This document shows, one piece after another, positions 34,846-43,885 of a stretch of DNA of 64,000 nt; positions within the stretch are counted from its first letter, which is position 1, and each line of letters starts with the position of its first letter. The translations under genes were made by a program, and so were the position numbers. The notes under the pieces are model-generated. The model was given only the letters and a program-made list of their open reading frames with translations. It made no database searches and was not told where the DNA came from. The DNA is from Yinghuangia sp045039925 (lineage in GTDB: Bacteria > Actinomycetota > Actinomycetes > Streptomycetales > Streptomycetaceae): positions 7,254,001-7,318,000 of the forward strand of contig CP108400.1 of the NCBI GenBank assembly GCA_045039925.1. The letters run 5' to 3'.

Positions 34846-36720
34846 ATGGCCGTATCACCGCCACAGCCAGGGCAGTTCGCGCCGTCCGGGCGCGCCCGCG
34901 GGTCGAGGGTCGGGCGGCGCGTGCGCCGTGGCTGGGCCGCCGGGATCGCCGCCGCCGCGCTGCTGGTCGGCGCCTCCCCGGTGGCCTCCGCGCATCCGGG
35001 GTCCGGCGGCGGGGAGTTCCCCAAGGTCCCGGTGATGACCGGGTACGGCGGCGCGGTGTCGAGCGTCGATCCGGACGCCACCCGCATCGGCCTGGAGGTG
35101 CTGCGGCGCGGCGGCAACGCGGTCGACGCCGCGGTGGCGACGGCCGCCGCCCTCGGCGTGACGGAGCCGTACTCCGCGGGGATCGGCGGGGGCGGCTACT
35201 TCGTCTACTACGACGCCAAGTCGCGTACGGTGCGCACGATCGACGGCCGCGAGACCGCACCCTTCCGGATGACCGCGACGTCGTTCATCGACCCCGCGAC
35301 CGGCCTGCCGCTGCCGTTCGACCAGGGCGTCAACTCCGGCCTGTCGGTGGGTGTTCCGGGTACCCCCGCGACCTGGGAGGCCGCGCTGCGCCGCTGGGGC
35401 ACGCTGTCGCTCAGGCAGGCCCTCGACCCCGCGGCCTCGCTGGCCGCGCGCGGCTTCGTCGTCGACGCGACCTTCCAGGCGCAGACCGCGACCAACCAGT
35501 CGCGGTTCGACGACATCGTGCCCACCCGCGACCTGTTCCTGCCGGGCGGCCGACCGCCCGTCGTGGGAAGCACGTTCCGCAACCCGGACCTGGCCCGCAC
35601 GTACCGCGACATGGGCAGGTACGGCGTCGACTGGCTCTACCGCGGGGCGCTCGGCCGCGAGGTCGTCCAGACCGTCAAGGCCCCGCCGGTCGCGCCCGAC
35701 GCGGACCGCGTCTTCCGCCCCGGCCTGATGGAGACCCGCGATCTGGCCAAGTACTCCGTCATCGACCGCAAGCCCACCCAGGCCGACTACCGCGGCGTCA
35801 CCGTGTACGGCATGGCGCCGTCGTCCTCCGGCGGCACCACCGTCGGCGAGGCCCTGAACATCCTGGAGACCGTCGACCTCGCGGGCATGGACGCGGCCAC
35901 CGCCGCGCACTACTACCTCGAAGCCTCGCGCCTGGCGTTCGCCGACCGGAACCGCTACGTCGGCGACCCGGCCTTCGTGGACGTGCCGCAACGCCCGCTG
36001 CTGAGCCAGGGGTTCGCGAACGAGCGGGCGTGCCTGATCGACCCCGCGAGGGCGGGCGTGAGCCCGGTGCCGCCCGGTGACCCGAGCCCGCCGTACCAGG
36101 GCTGCCCGGCGGCGGCCGGCATCGGCGACGCCGAGCCGTACGAGGGGCTGTCGACGACCCACCTGGTGGCGGCGGACCGCTGGGGCAACGTCGTCGCGTA
36201 CAACCTGACGATCGAGCAGACCGGCGGCAGCGCCATCACCGTTCCGGGGCGGGGCTTCCTGCTCAACAACGAGCTCACCGACTTCAGCTTCGCCCCGGCC
36301 AACCCGGCCGTCCCCGACCCCAACCTGCCCGCCCCCGGCAAGCGCCCGCGCAGCAGCATGGCGCCGACCATCGTGCTCCAGGACGGGAAGCCGCTGCTGG
36401 CGGTCGGCTCACCGGGCGGCGCCACCATCATCACCACGGTGCTCCAGACCCTGGTGGGTCGGCTCGACCAGGGCATGACCCTGCTCGACGCCGTGGCCGC
36501 ACCGCGGCTGTCGCAGCGCAACGGCGCGGCGACCGAGGTGGAGCCGTCCGTCCCGGCCGCGCTGCGCGCCGCACTGATGGCCCGCGGCCACGTCCTGCGG
36601 GACAACCCGGAGATCGGTGCTGCGACCGCCCTGGAATTCCTGCCACGAGGACGCATCCAGGCCGTGGCCGAACCGACCCGCCGAGGCGGCGGCTCCGCAG
36701 GGGTGGTGTGGCCGACCTAG
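34846..36720 (+). CDS. ggt: Gamma-glutamyltransferase (GGT)
   Basis: A 624-residue exported Ntn-hydrolase that hydrolyses or transfers the gamma-glutamyl group of glutathione-like compounds. The signal peptide contains WAAGIAAAALLVGASPVASA. The large-subunit motifs are RRGGNAVDAAVA and GIGGGGYFVYYD. Self-cleavage is expected before the Thr in GLSTTHLVAAD. GSPGGATIITT and SQRNGA fit the small subunit. ATG 34846 with GGGGGAGG upstream is preferred over GTG 34810. Possible roles are glutamate scavenging and thiol turnover. Confidence 0.93.
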   Translation: MAVSPPQPGQFAPSGRARGSRVGRRVRRGWAAGIAAAALLVGASPVASAHPGSGGGEFPKVPVMTGYGGAVSSVDPDATRIGLEVLRRGGNAVDAAVATAAALGVTEPYSAGIGGGGYFVYYDAKSRTVRTIDGRETAPFRMTATSFIDPATGLPLPFDQGVNSGLSVGVPGTPATWEAALRRWGTLSLRQALDPAASLAARGFVVDATFQAQTATNQSRFDDIVPTRDLFLPGGRPPVVGSTFRNPDLARTYRDMGRYGVDWLYRGALGREVVQTVKAPPVAPDADRVFRPGLMETRDLAKYSVIDRKPTQADYRGVTVYGMAPSSSGGTTVGEALNILETVDLAGMDAATAAHYYLEASRLAFADRNRYVGDPAFVDVPQRPLLSQGFANERACLIDPARAGVSPVPPGDPSPPYQGCPAAAGIGDAEPYEGLSTTHLVAADRWGNVVAYNLTIEQTGGSAITVPGRGFLLNNELTDFSFAPANPAVPDPNLPAPGKRPRSSMAPTIVLQDGKPLLAVGSPGGATIITTVLQTLVGRLDQGMTLLDAVAAPRLSQRNGAATEVEPSVPAALRAALMARGHVLRDNPEIGAATALEFLPRGRIQAVAEPTRRGGGSAGVVWPT

Positions 36721-36757
36721 CCCCGGCCATCGGGACCGTTGCGGCTTCGAGTGCTTG

Positions 36758-37606
36758 TCAGGTGGCCAGGTAGTCGAGTGGGGCCGCGGGGCAGTGGATG
36801 CAGGCGAAGGCGAGGAGGTCGCTCTTGATCACGAGGTCGTGGCCGTCGTCTTCGCGCCATCGGGGTTCGTCGTGTCGACTCCAGCGTGACTGGCCGGCGC
36901 CGGTCTCGTCGGAGTTGACGGTCAACAAATAGGTCATGCGGCGGCCGCACACACAGTCGGGCCAGTAGGGGTCGACCAGGGCGCCCCACTGCGGGTGGCC
37001 GCCGGTCTTGGTGCCGGGCACGGTGGACAGCGAGGACTGGTACGACCCTTCGTGGCCCGGCAGGCCCACCGTCGGTTCCCACGCACGAATACGTTCCCGG
37101 AGTTCCTGCGGCAGGTCGGTGAGGTACGGGTACTCGGTGACGGGTTCGGGGCTGACGACGCAGGGATTGCGGGGGAACCACTCGTCGAAGACCACCTCGG
37201 GCTCCGGAGCCGAACCCTGGACGTCCGTGACGTCGCTACTGGCCCGCCAGCGCGCGAGCGGCCGTGGGCATCCCGCGAGAGCATCGCCGGTCGGTGAACA
37301 GGCCTCGTTGGGGCACCACAGCAGTTGCAGCAGGTCGCAGCCGTCGGGGAAGAACATGGTAGGCGCGTCCCGCGCGAAGACCTGTAGCAACGGCTGGTAG
37401 GCATTCGGCCCGTCGTGCTCGGACGACGCCATGCACCACGGCCATGGTTCGTCCGCGGGCCACAACAACGGCCCGCTCACGGACGAGTCGCGCACACCGG
37501 GGTTGCCGCGTCGTGGGTGCAAGCGCACTGTCGTCCTGGCCAGCGGCTCAAGTTCTGGGAAGAGCCGGGCTATGTCCAACATCGGTGGCGGGCTGACGAA
37601 GCTCAC
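36758..37606 (-). CDS. DUF1963-like (YwqG-type) protein
   Basis: A 282-residue cytoplasmic protein. The pattern of GPLLWPADEPWPWC near the N-terminus, PLLQVFARDAP, then LLQLLWCPN resembles DUF1963/YwqG proteins of unknown function. There are several Cys pairs (CPNEAC, CVCGRR, ACIHC). The GTG at 37606 follows AGGAGG. Third-position GC looks somewhat lower than in flanking genes, and it sits with a probable gene remnant between ggt and the conserved dapF region, suggesting an accessory insertion. Family call moderate. Confidence 0.65.
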   Translation of the reverse strand: MSFVSPPPMLDIARLFPELEPLARTTVRLHPRRGNPGVRDSSVSGPLLWPADEPWPWCMASSEHDGPNAYQPLLQVFARDAPTMFFPDGCDLLQLLWCPNEACSPTGDALAGCPRPLARWRASSDVTDVQGSAPEPEVVFDEWFPRNPCVVSPEPVTEYPYLTDLPQELRERIRAWEPTVGLPGHEGSYQSSLSTVPGTKTGGHPQWGALVDPYWPDCVCGRRMTYLLTVNSDETGAGQSRWSRHDEPRWREDDGHDLVIKSDLLAFACIHCPAAPLDYLAT

Positions 37607-38016
37607 GACGGCATCCTCCTGACAGATGTCGGGCGAGCCTAGAACTGGAGGCCGACACAGCCTCGTGCCGGCGTCGCCCGTGACCGGCAGACGGCCGTGC
37701 TCAGCCGAAGTTCGGTGGGCGACCGCGTTCGCGCAACAGACGTCGTAGAAGCCGAAGACAGCGGTGAGGGCCTGCTGGGTGCTTGCCGGGGAACGGTCGC
37801 TTCGACAGACCGCAGCAGCACGAGCCCGGTGTCGGGCTTGGCACGGCTGGTGCCTCGAAGATGCGACGCGAAGGCCGCGCCCTGAGCCATCTGCACCACC
37901 CGCCAGTCGATGGCCTTGCGGTCGAGGAACTCGAAGTAGAGCGCGCAGTCGCTCGGTTGCCGTAGTTGCCGTCGTCCCGCGGTTTCGTCGCCTTCCGGGG
38001 AAGGCACAAGGCCACG
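37607..38016. other. 410-base gap with a probable decayed gene
   Basis: On the minus strand, about 37970-37640, a protein-like stretch (DCALYFEFLDRKAIDWRVVQ then MAQGAAFASHLRGTSRAKPD and GLVLLRSVEA) runs into Ser/Arg-rich text, while a different frame then gives TAVFGFYDVCCANAVAH. This looks like a gene fragment with a frameshift and no clear start. I cannot name the family. No promoter or hairpin stands out. Confidence 0.35.
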
Positions 38017-39084
38017 ATGACGACCGCCGAGGGGCAGTTCCCCGCGCCGCCCGCGACCGCTGTGACCCCCGAGGCCGCCGCGCGCGACGATGCGATCGGT
38101 GTGGCCCGCGAGTGGGACCCGCTCGATGAGGTGGTCGTGGGGGTCCCTCTCGACTTCCGCGTCCCCGACGACGCGGAGGGCCTGGGGCGGTCGCTCGCGT
38201 TCCTGCCGAGCGGGTTCGCGGCCGGGTGGGCGGAAGGCGGCGGTCGCTGGTCCGACGTCGACCCCGACGGGTACGCCCGCTGCCGGGAGCAGCTCGACGG
38301 TCTCGCGCACTTCCTGGCCGCCCGCGGCGTCGTCGTCCACCGCCCTGTGCCGCTGACCGACGACGAGCAGTCGGTGCTCGCCGAGTTCTCGCCGTTCTCG
38401 CTGCAGATCTTCGTGCGTGATCCGGTCATCGTCATCGGCGACACCGTGGTCGAGGCGTCGCTGCGCCTGCCGCACCGCTTCAAGGAGCGCTTCGGGCTGC
38501 GGCCCCTGATCGCCGAGGCGGTCCGCCGCGGGGCCCGCCACGTCGTCGTCCCGCCCGGGCGACCCGTCCCGCTGGACCGCGTCGCGGACGCCCGCGGGCC
38601 GTTCCTGGAGGGCGGCGACGTCATGCTGTTCGGCCGGGACATTCTGGTCGGCGTGGGCGCCGGCCGCTACGCCACCGACGACGCCGGCCTCGCCTGGCTC
38701 CGCGCGCTGTTGGGGGACGCCCACCGCGTGCACCGGGTCCCGCTGCATCCGCGCGTACTGCACTTGGACGACGGACTGGCCGCCGTACGCGAGGGCCTGG
38801 CGATCGTCGCGCGCGAGCAGTTCACCGACGGCCTGCCGCCGCTGATCGCCGACTGGGACCTGGTCGAGGTCTCCCTCGACGAGGCGCTGGACCTCCTGGC
38901 CGCGAACGTTCTCGTGCTCGCCCCCGGGGAGGTCGTGGTGGACAGCCGCGTGCCCCGGCTCGCCGAAGCCCTGACGCGCCGCGACGTCACCGTGCACACC
39001 CTCGACTTCGACGCGGTGACCCGGTTCGCCGGGGGCTTCCGGTGCTCGCACCACCCGCTGCGCCGCACGCCGGTGCCGGGCTGA
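38017..39084 (+). CDS. Amidinotransferase/arginine-deiminase-fold protein
   Basis: A 355-residue guanidine-group-modifying enzyme: EWDPLDEVVVGVP start, catalytic Asp region FVRDPVIVIGD, FLEGGDVMLFG, catalytic His in LHPRVLHLDDGLAAV and the nucleophile Cys in GGFRCSHHPLRR near the C-terminus. All key residues are present, so it is probably active on an arginine-like substrate as deiminase, dimethylargininase or amidinotransferase; these cannot be separated by eye. ATG 38017; the frame is open to 37966. It is directly upstream of dapF (30 bases). Confidence 0.85.
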   Translation: MTTAEGQFPAPPATAVTPEAAARDDAIGVAREWDPLDEVVVGVPLDFRVPDDAEGLGRSLAFLPSGFAAGWAEGGGRWSDVDPDGYARCREQLDGLAHFLAARGVVVHRPVPLTDDEQSVLAEFSPFSLQIFVRDPVIVIGDTVVEASLRLPHRFKERFGLRPLIAEAVRRGARHVVVPPGRPVPLDRVADARGPFLEGGDVMLFGRDILVGVGAGRYATDDAGLAWLRALLGDAHRVHRVPLHPRVLHLDDGLAAVREGLAIVAREQFTDGLPPLIADWDLVEVSLDEALDLLAANVLVLAPGEVVVDSRVPRLAEALTRRDVTVHTLDFDAVTRFAGGFRCSHHPLRRTPVPG

Positions 39085-39114
39085 CCGGCGCGCCCGGGCC
39101 GTAGGATCGGGAGG

Positions 39115-39972
39115 GTGAGCACTCTGCGATTCCTCAAGGGGCACGGCACGGAGAACGACTTCGTCATCGTTCCCGATGCCGACGGCGCCCTCGACCTCGA
39201 CGCGCGCCAGGTGGCCGCGCTGTGCGACCGGCGTGCCGGCATCGGGGCCGACGGAGTGCTGCGCGTCGTACGTTCGGCCAAGGAACCCGCCGCGGCGCAC
39301 ATGGCCGACGAGGCCGAGTGGTTCATGGACTACCGCAACTCGGACGGCAGCGTCGCCGAGATGTGCGGCAACGGCGTCCGCGTGTTCGCGCGCTACCTCG
39401 TGGAGTCCGGCGAGGCCGCGCCCGGCGACCTGCGCATCGCCACCCGGGGCGGCGTCAAGACGGTGCACGTGCCGGCCGACGGCGGCGACGTCACCGCGGA
39501 GATGGGCTCCGCGCGCTTCCCCGGCCCCGACGGCATCGAGGTCACGCTGCCCGACGGCAGCGTGCGACCCGCCGTCAACGTCAACGTGGGCAACCCGCAC
39601 GCGGTGGTGTTCGTCGACCACCTCGACGACGCCGGGAACCTGTTCACGGCGCCGCCGGTGACGCCGATGTCGGCGTATCCCGAGGGCATGAACATCGAGT
39701 TCGTGGTCGACCGCGCGCCGGGGCACGTCGCGATGCGCGTGCACGAGCGCGGATCGGGCGAGACCCGGTCCTGCGGTACGGGCGCCTGCGCGGTCATGGT
39801 CGCCACCGCACGGCGGGACGGCGCCGAGCTCCCCGCGACGTACACCGTCGACCTGCCGGGCGGCCGCCTGGTGATCACCGAGTTCGCGGACGGCCGCATC
39901 GAGATGACCGGCCCCGCGGTGATCATCGCCGAGGGCGAGGTCGATCTCGACCGCCTCACGCGGCGCGGCTGA
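39115..39972 (+). CDS. dapF: Diaminopimelate epimerase
   Basis: Converts LL- to meso-diaminopimelate for lysine and, where used, peptidoglycan synthesis, without cofactor. The two catalytic cysteines are in MCGNGVR (Cys84) and SCGTGACAVM (Cys220). The 285-residue length is normal. The GTG at 39115 lies within GGGAGGGTGAG, giving MSTLRFLKGHGTENDF, the canonical N-terminus. Confidence 0.97.
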   Translation: MSTLRFLKGHGTENDFVIVPDADGALDLDARQVAALCDRRAGIGADGVLRVVRSAKEPAAAHMADEAEWFMDYRNSDGSVAEMCGNGVRVFARYLVESGEAAPGDLRIATRGGVKTVHVPADGGDVTAEMGSARFPGPDGIEVTLPDGSVRPAVNVNVGNPHAVVFVDHLDDAGNLFTAPPVTPMSAYPEGMNIEFVVDRAPGHVAMRVHERGSGETRSCGTGACAVMVATARRDGAELPATYTVDLPGGRLVITEFADGRIEMTGPAVIIAEGEVDLDRLTRRG

Positions 39973-39976
39973 GCCC

Positions 39977-40018
39977 GAGCCGTCCGAACTCGAGCCGTCC
40001 GAACTCGAGCCGCTCAAG
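39977..40018. repeat. 15-bp tandem repeat after dapF
   Basis: GAGCCGTCCGAACTC at 39977-39991 and 39992-40006, then a partial third copy, starting five bases after the dapF stop. Further GTCTGAGCCC/GTCTGGGCCC echoes follow. Confidence 0.75.
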
Positions 40019-40115
40019 CCCGGCCCGTCTGAGCCCCGACCCGTCTGGGCCCTTCGCGCCCGCTCTGCTAGAAACGCTTGACGCAGACAAGCGAGTAGCA
40101 GTCGGAGGGGCTTCA

Positions 40116-40868
40116 ATGAGTTCACGCATGGATGTCGCGCGCGCCACCGCCCAGGCGGTCAAGCCCGCGATCCAGCAGATCGGGTCGAAGTTCTTCTTCG
40201 ACCCCGCGACCACCGCGCGCGGCGCCGAACTGGGGTACGACGGCCTCCAGTTCTACATCGCGGGCCGCGGCGGCGTGATCGGGGACGCGTCCGACGACGT
40301 GGTGGTGGACGCCTTCCACTACTTCGAGCCCGCGGGCATCGCGGCGATGTGGGCCGCCGCCGCGAAGATCGGGCCGGTCGCCGACGCCGCCGCGGCGTAC
40401 GCCGAGTGCTGCCACGCGTGGGGCCGCGCCAAGCTCGCGGACCTGCCCGACGTCGAGCGCCTCGCCGACCTCGCGGGCCGGATCACCGCGGCGAACGACC
40501 TCGGGACGGCCGGACGCCTGTCCAGCGGATGGCGTGCCCTGCCGGCCGCCGACGACGCGCCCGCCCGCGCGATGCACCACTTCCAGACGCTGCGCGAACT
40601 GCGCAGCGACCTGCACGCCCTGGCGCTGCGCGTGCACCGCATCGGCGCCCTCGAGGCGCAGATAGGGGAGCGCAAGAACGAGGGGATGATCAAGTTCTTC
40701 GGCTGGACCGAGCCGTTCCCGGTGCTCGACGAGGCGCTGCAGGAGCGCCGAGCGGACGCCGAGGTGCTCACCGACGAGATGGTCGCGGGCACGTACGCGG
40801 TGCTGGACGAGGCGGAGTCCGCGGAGTTCGCGGCCCTGGTGCAGGCGGCGCTCGCGCACGTGAGCTGA
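40116..40868 (+). CDS. SalK/SCO6745-like protein, unknown function
   Basis: A 250-residue protein: KPAIQQIGSKFFFDPATTARGAELGYDGLQFYIAGRGGVIGD then DAFHYFEPAGIAAMWAAA. These features match the actinobacterial SalK-like helical family (MarR-like winged-helix fold) of unknown biochemical role. ATG 40116 with GGAGGGG upstream. It sits alone between dapF and the DUF4097 lipoprotein. The family name is from memory of its N-terminal signature; moderately sure. Confidence 0.7.
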   Translation: MSSRMDVARATAQAVKPAIQQIGSKFFFDPATTARGAELGYDGLQFYIAGRGGVIGDASDDVVVDAFHYFEPAGIAAMWAAAAKIGPVADAAAAYAECCHAWGRAKLADLPDVERLADLAGRITAANDLGTAGRLSSGWRALPAADDAPARAMHHFQTLRELRSDLHALALRVHRIGALEAQIGERKNEGMIKFFGWTEPFPVLDEALQERRADAEVLTDEMVAGTYAVLDEAESAEFAALVQAALAHVS

Positions 40869-41108
40869 CGTCCGCGCGATGCGGCCGTGACGCGGTCCCC
40901 GGACGGAGCCGGGACGCAGCCGGGATGAGGCGCCGTCAACCCTACGAACGATGTATCCCTGACGGGGCGACCCCGGAGAAAGTAGGGGAGGGCGGGGGCG
41001 TTCTCCGCCGTGGGGATGAGCGCCCTTCCCGGTCGTGCGGGCGAGGTGCCGCAGACGGGCCGGACCTAGCGTGGAACGTACCGCAGCGTTCCCTGCCAGG
41101 AGGCCTCG

Positions 41109-41828
41109 ATGTCCGCGTCCCATGCCCGAAACCGCCGCCGCCGACTTGCCGTGCTGATACCGGCGGTGGCGGTCGTCCCCCTGGTCCTGGCCGCGTGCGA
41201 CATGGACGTCGACGTCGACGCCGAGCACAAGAAGACGAACACGTACGAGGTCACCGAGAAGGTCGGCAAGATCTCGGTCGTCACCACGGCCGGCAAGGTC
41301 ACCGTCACCGAGAAGGACATTTCGCAGGTCAAGGTCACCGAGAAGTGGAACTGGGAGGGCGGCACCGAGCCGACCACCAGCCACAAGGTCGACAACGGCA
41401 CGGTGGACCTGGCGTACAAGTGCGGCAACAACGACTGCTGGGTGTCGTACGACGTCGAGGTGCCGCGCGGCACCGGCACCCACGTCGAGACCGACGCGGG
41501 CGAGGTACGCCTCACCGGGCTGTCCGGCGACCTCGACGTCAGCACCGGCGCCGGCAAGATCGACGGTGACGGGCTCACCGCGAAGCAGGCCACCGCCCGG
41601 ACCACCGCGGGGTCGCTCGACCTGACGTTCAGCGCCGCCCCCGCGAACGTGGACGCCAAGACGACCGCGGGCCGCGCCACCGTCCGTGTGCCGGCCGGCC
41701 AGGCCTACGACGTGGACGTCGAGGCGACCGTCGGCGACACCGACGTGAACGTCACGAAGGACGCCGGCGCCGCCAGCAAGATCAAGGTGCGGACGACGGC
41801 GGGCCAGGCGCGCGTACTGACGTCCTGA
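41109..41828 (+). CDS. DUF4097-type beta-helical lipoprotein
   Basis: A 239-residue lipoprotein (lipobox LAAC, about residues 26-30, LVLAACDMD). The mature part is a series of short beta repeats, KISVVTTAGKVTVTEKD, VETDAGEVRLTGLSGDLDVSTGAGKI and ARTTAGSLDLTFSAAPANVDAKTTAG, matching the right-handed beta-helix DUF4097 (adhesin-like) pattern. The function is unknown; related proteins are often near cell-envelope stress regulators. ATG follows AGGAGG. Confidence 0.8.
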   Translation: MSASHARNRRRRLAVLIPAVAVVPLVLAACDMDVDVDAEHKKTNTYEVTEKVGKISVVTTAGKVTVTEKDISQVKVTEKWNWEGGTEPTTSHKVDNGTVDLAYKCGNNDCWVSYDVEVPRGTGTHVETDAGEVRLTGLSGDLDVSTGAGKIDGDGLTAKQATARTTAGSLDLTFSAAPANVDAKTTAGRATVRVPAGQAYDVDVEATVGDTDVNVTKDAGAASKIKVRTTAGQARVLTS

Positions 41829-41984
41829 GTTCCGCGGCGGCGCCCCGAAAACGCGGCGGCACCCGCGACACACAAGGGAAACCCGCGTGCCATTCCGCGA
41901 GTCCGCGTGGCACGATCGAGGGGACGGACTCCCCAGGCGACGGGACGGAACATCTCCGCACCGCGCCGTGTTGAACAGGACAAT

Positions 41985-43511
41985 ATGACCTCCGCATACG
42001 ACCGCTCCCCGCACGACGACGACTCCGCTGTCGAACTCTTCGACGACCTCGACCTCGACGGATTCGACGACGCTGACGGCGACGGTTCGGGCGACACCGC
42101 CGGGTCGGGTCCTGCTGCAAACGGCGCGGGCTACGACGGCGACCAGTTCGACCTCGCCGACCGCCAGGCGCTCCGCCGCGTGGCGGGACTGTCCACCGAG
42201 CTCGCCGACGTCACCGAGGTCGAGTACCGCCAGCTCCGCCTGGAGCGCGTGGTGCTCGTCGGCGTCTGGACCGACGGCACGGCGGCGGAAGCCGAGAACT
42301 CCCTGACGGAGCTCGCGGCCCTCGCCGAGACCGCCGGATCCGAGATCCTCGAAGGCGTCATCCAGCGCCGCGACAAGCCGGACCCGGCCACGTACATCGG
42401 TTCCGGCAAGGCACGGGAACTGCGTGACATCGTCGTCGCGACCGGCGCCGACACCGTCGTCTGCGACGGTGAACTGACGCCCGGTCAGCTCATTCATCTG
42501 GAAGACGTGGTCAAGGTCAAGGTCGTCGACCGGACCGCGCTCATCCTCGACATCTTCGCCCAGCACGCCAAGTCCCGTGAGGGCAAGGCGCAGGTCTCGC
42601 TCGCGCAGATGCAGTACATGCTTCCGCGCCTGCGCGGCTGGGGCCAGTCGCTGTCCCGCCAGATGGGCGGTGGCGGCAGCGGCAGCAGCGGTGGCGGCAT
42701 GGCCACCCGCGGTCCCGGTGAGACCAAGATCGAGACCGACCGGCGGCGCATCCGCGAGAAGATGGCCAAGATGCGCCGCGAGATCGCCGACATGAAGAAG
42801 GCGCGCGACACCAAGCGCGCCGAGCGGCGCCGCAACAAGGTGCCGTCGGTGGCGATCGCCGGATACACCAACGCGGGCAAGTCCTCGCTGCTCAACCGGC
42901 TGACCGGGGCGGGCGTGCTGGTGGAGAACGCGCTGTTCGCCACCCTCGACCCGACCGTACGCCGGTCCGAGACGCCGTCCGGCCGCGTCTACACGCTGGC
43001 CGACACGGTGGGCTTCGTGCGGCACCTGCCGCACCAGCTCGTCGAGGCGTTCCGCTCCACGCTGGAGGAGGTCGCCGAAGCCGACCTGATCCTGCACATC
43101 GTGGACGGCTCGCACCCCGAGCCCGAGGCGCAACTCGCGGCGGTACGCGAGGTGTTCGTCGAGGTCGAGGCGCAGAACGTGCCGGAGATCGTGGTGGTCA
43201 ACAAGGCCGACGCCGCGGACCCCCTGGTCCTGGCCCGGCTGCTGCGCCGCGAGCCGCACGCGGTCGTCGTCTCGGCGAAGACCGGGCAGGGCATCGAGGA
43301 GCTGCTCGCCCTCATCGACGAGGAACTGCCGCGTCCCGAGGTCGAGGTCGAGGCGCTGGTGCCGTACCACCGCGGCGACCTGGTCGCGAAGGTGCACGAA
43401 AGCGGCGAGATCCTGGAGAGCGAGCACCGTGCCGAAGGCACGTGGCTGCGCGCCCGGGTCGGCGCCGTCCTGGCCGCCGAGCTGCAGGGCTTCGCGGTGG
43501 CGAACCGGTAG
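41985..43511 (+). CDS. hflX: GTPase HflX
   Basis: Ribosome-associated GTPase that splits stalled or hibernating 70S ribosomes. The 508-residue protein has an acidic N-terminal extension of about 50 residues, the HflX domain (YIGSGKARELRD, the glycine-rich loop RGPGETKIETDRRRI) and a G domain with GYTNAGKSS (residue 293 on), DTVGFVRHLP, NKAD and SAKTG. ATG 41985 chosen; the frame is open to 41907. A strong hairpin follows. Confidence 0.96.
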   Translation: MTSAYDRSPHDDDSAVELFDDLDLDGFDDADGDGSGDTAGSGPAANGAGYDGDQFDLADRQALRRVAGLSTELADVTEVEYRQLRLERVVLVGVWTDGTAAEAENSLTELAALAETAGSEILEGVIQRRDKPDPATYIGSGKARELRDIVVATGADTVVCDGELTPGQLIHLEDVVKVKVVDRTALILDIFAQHAKSREGKAQVSLAQMQYMLPRLRGWGQSLSRQMGGGGSGSSGGGMATRGPGETKIETDRRRIREKMAKMRREIADMKKARDTKRAERRRNKVPSVAIAGYTNAGKSSLLNRLTGAGVLVENALFATLDPTVRRSETPSGRVYTLADTVGFVRHLPHQLVEAFRSTLEEVAEADLILHIVDGSHPEPEAQLAAVREVFVEVEAQNVPEIVVVNKADAADPLVLARLLRREPHAVVVSAKTGQGIEELLALIDEELPRPEVEVEALVPYHRGDLVAKVHESGEILESEHRAEGTWLRARVGAVLAAELQGFAVANR

Positions 43512-43574
43512 GAACCGCAGGCGAACACGCCACGGGCACGGCACGGGCAGGGCACAAGCACAGTACGAGCACAG

Positions 43575-43620
43575 CACGACGAAGCGGCGGGTCCCCACGG
43601 GGGCCCGCCGCTTCGTCGTG
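43575..43620 (+). terminator. 17-bp terminator after hflX
   Basis: Arms 43575-43591 and 43604-43620 are perfectly complementary over 17 bases, and the loop itself contains CCCC/GGGG that can extend the helix. It ends GTCGTGTC. Confidence 0.85.
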
Positions 43621-43794
43621 TCCCGCGGGGCGGTCGTGCGGGTACCTCGAAAAGGGCGGCACCCTACCCGTGTTCGCGGTCGGTCCTGATCGTTGGACAG
43701 GAGGTGCGGACGTCGAGCGGAAACCGCCCCGGAAGCACGGAAAGTCCGTACGGTCACTCGAAACGGTGGTGCTGGTTGCGATACGTAACGTAAC

Positions 43795-43813
43795 TAAGGT
43801 AAGCCTTACCTGA
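43795..43813 (+). promoter_or_regulatory. Iron box of the siderophore operon
   Basis: TAAGGTAAGCCTTACCTGA matches the actinobacterial DtxR/DmdR consensus TTAGGTTAGGCTAACCTAA at 14 of 19 bases and contains a perfect inverted repeat AGGTAAG-C-CTTACCT. It lies 73 bases before the first siderophore gene, where an Fe(II)-loaded repressor would block transcription in iron-replete cells. Confidence 0.8.
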
Positions 43814-43885
43814 TTTCCGTCTCGGGGCAGTTTGCCCGGACCCATCCTGCCGAGTCACGCTCGGCCCAACCCGGGAGGCATGCCC

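Noticed and set aside
43520..43574. CACGGGCACGG-like repeats after hflX as a CRISPR or regulatory array
   Set aside because: Units are short, irregular and adjacent to the terminator; there are no spacers of constant size.
40122..43757. Open frame of 1211 codons on the minus strand
   Set aside because: It runs antisense across the SalK-like gene, the DUF4097 lipoprotein and hflX, spanning their spacers; the translation is His/Arg/Val-rich with no motif. A high-GC shadow.
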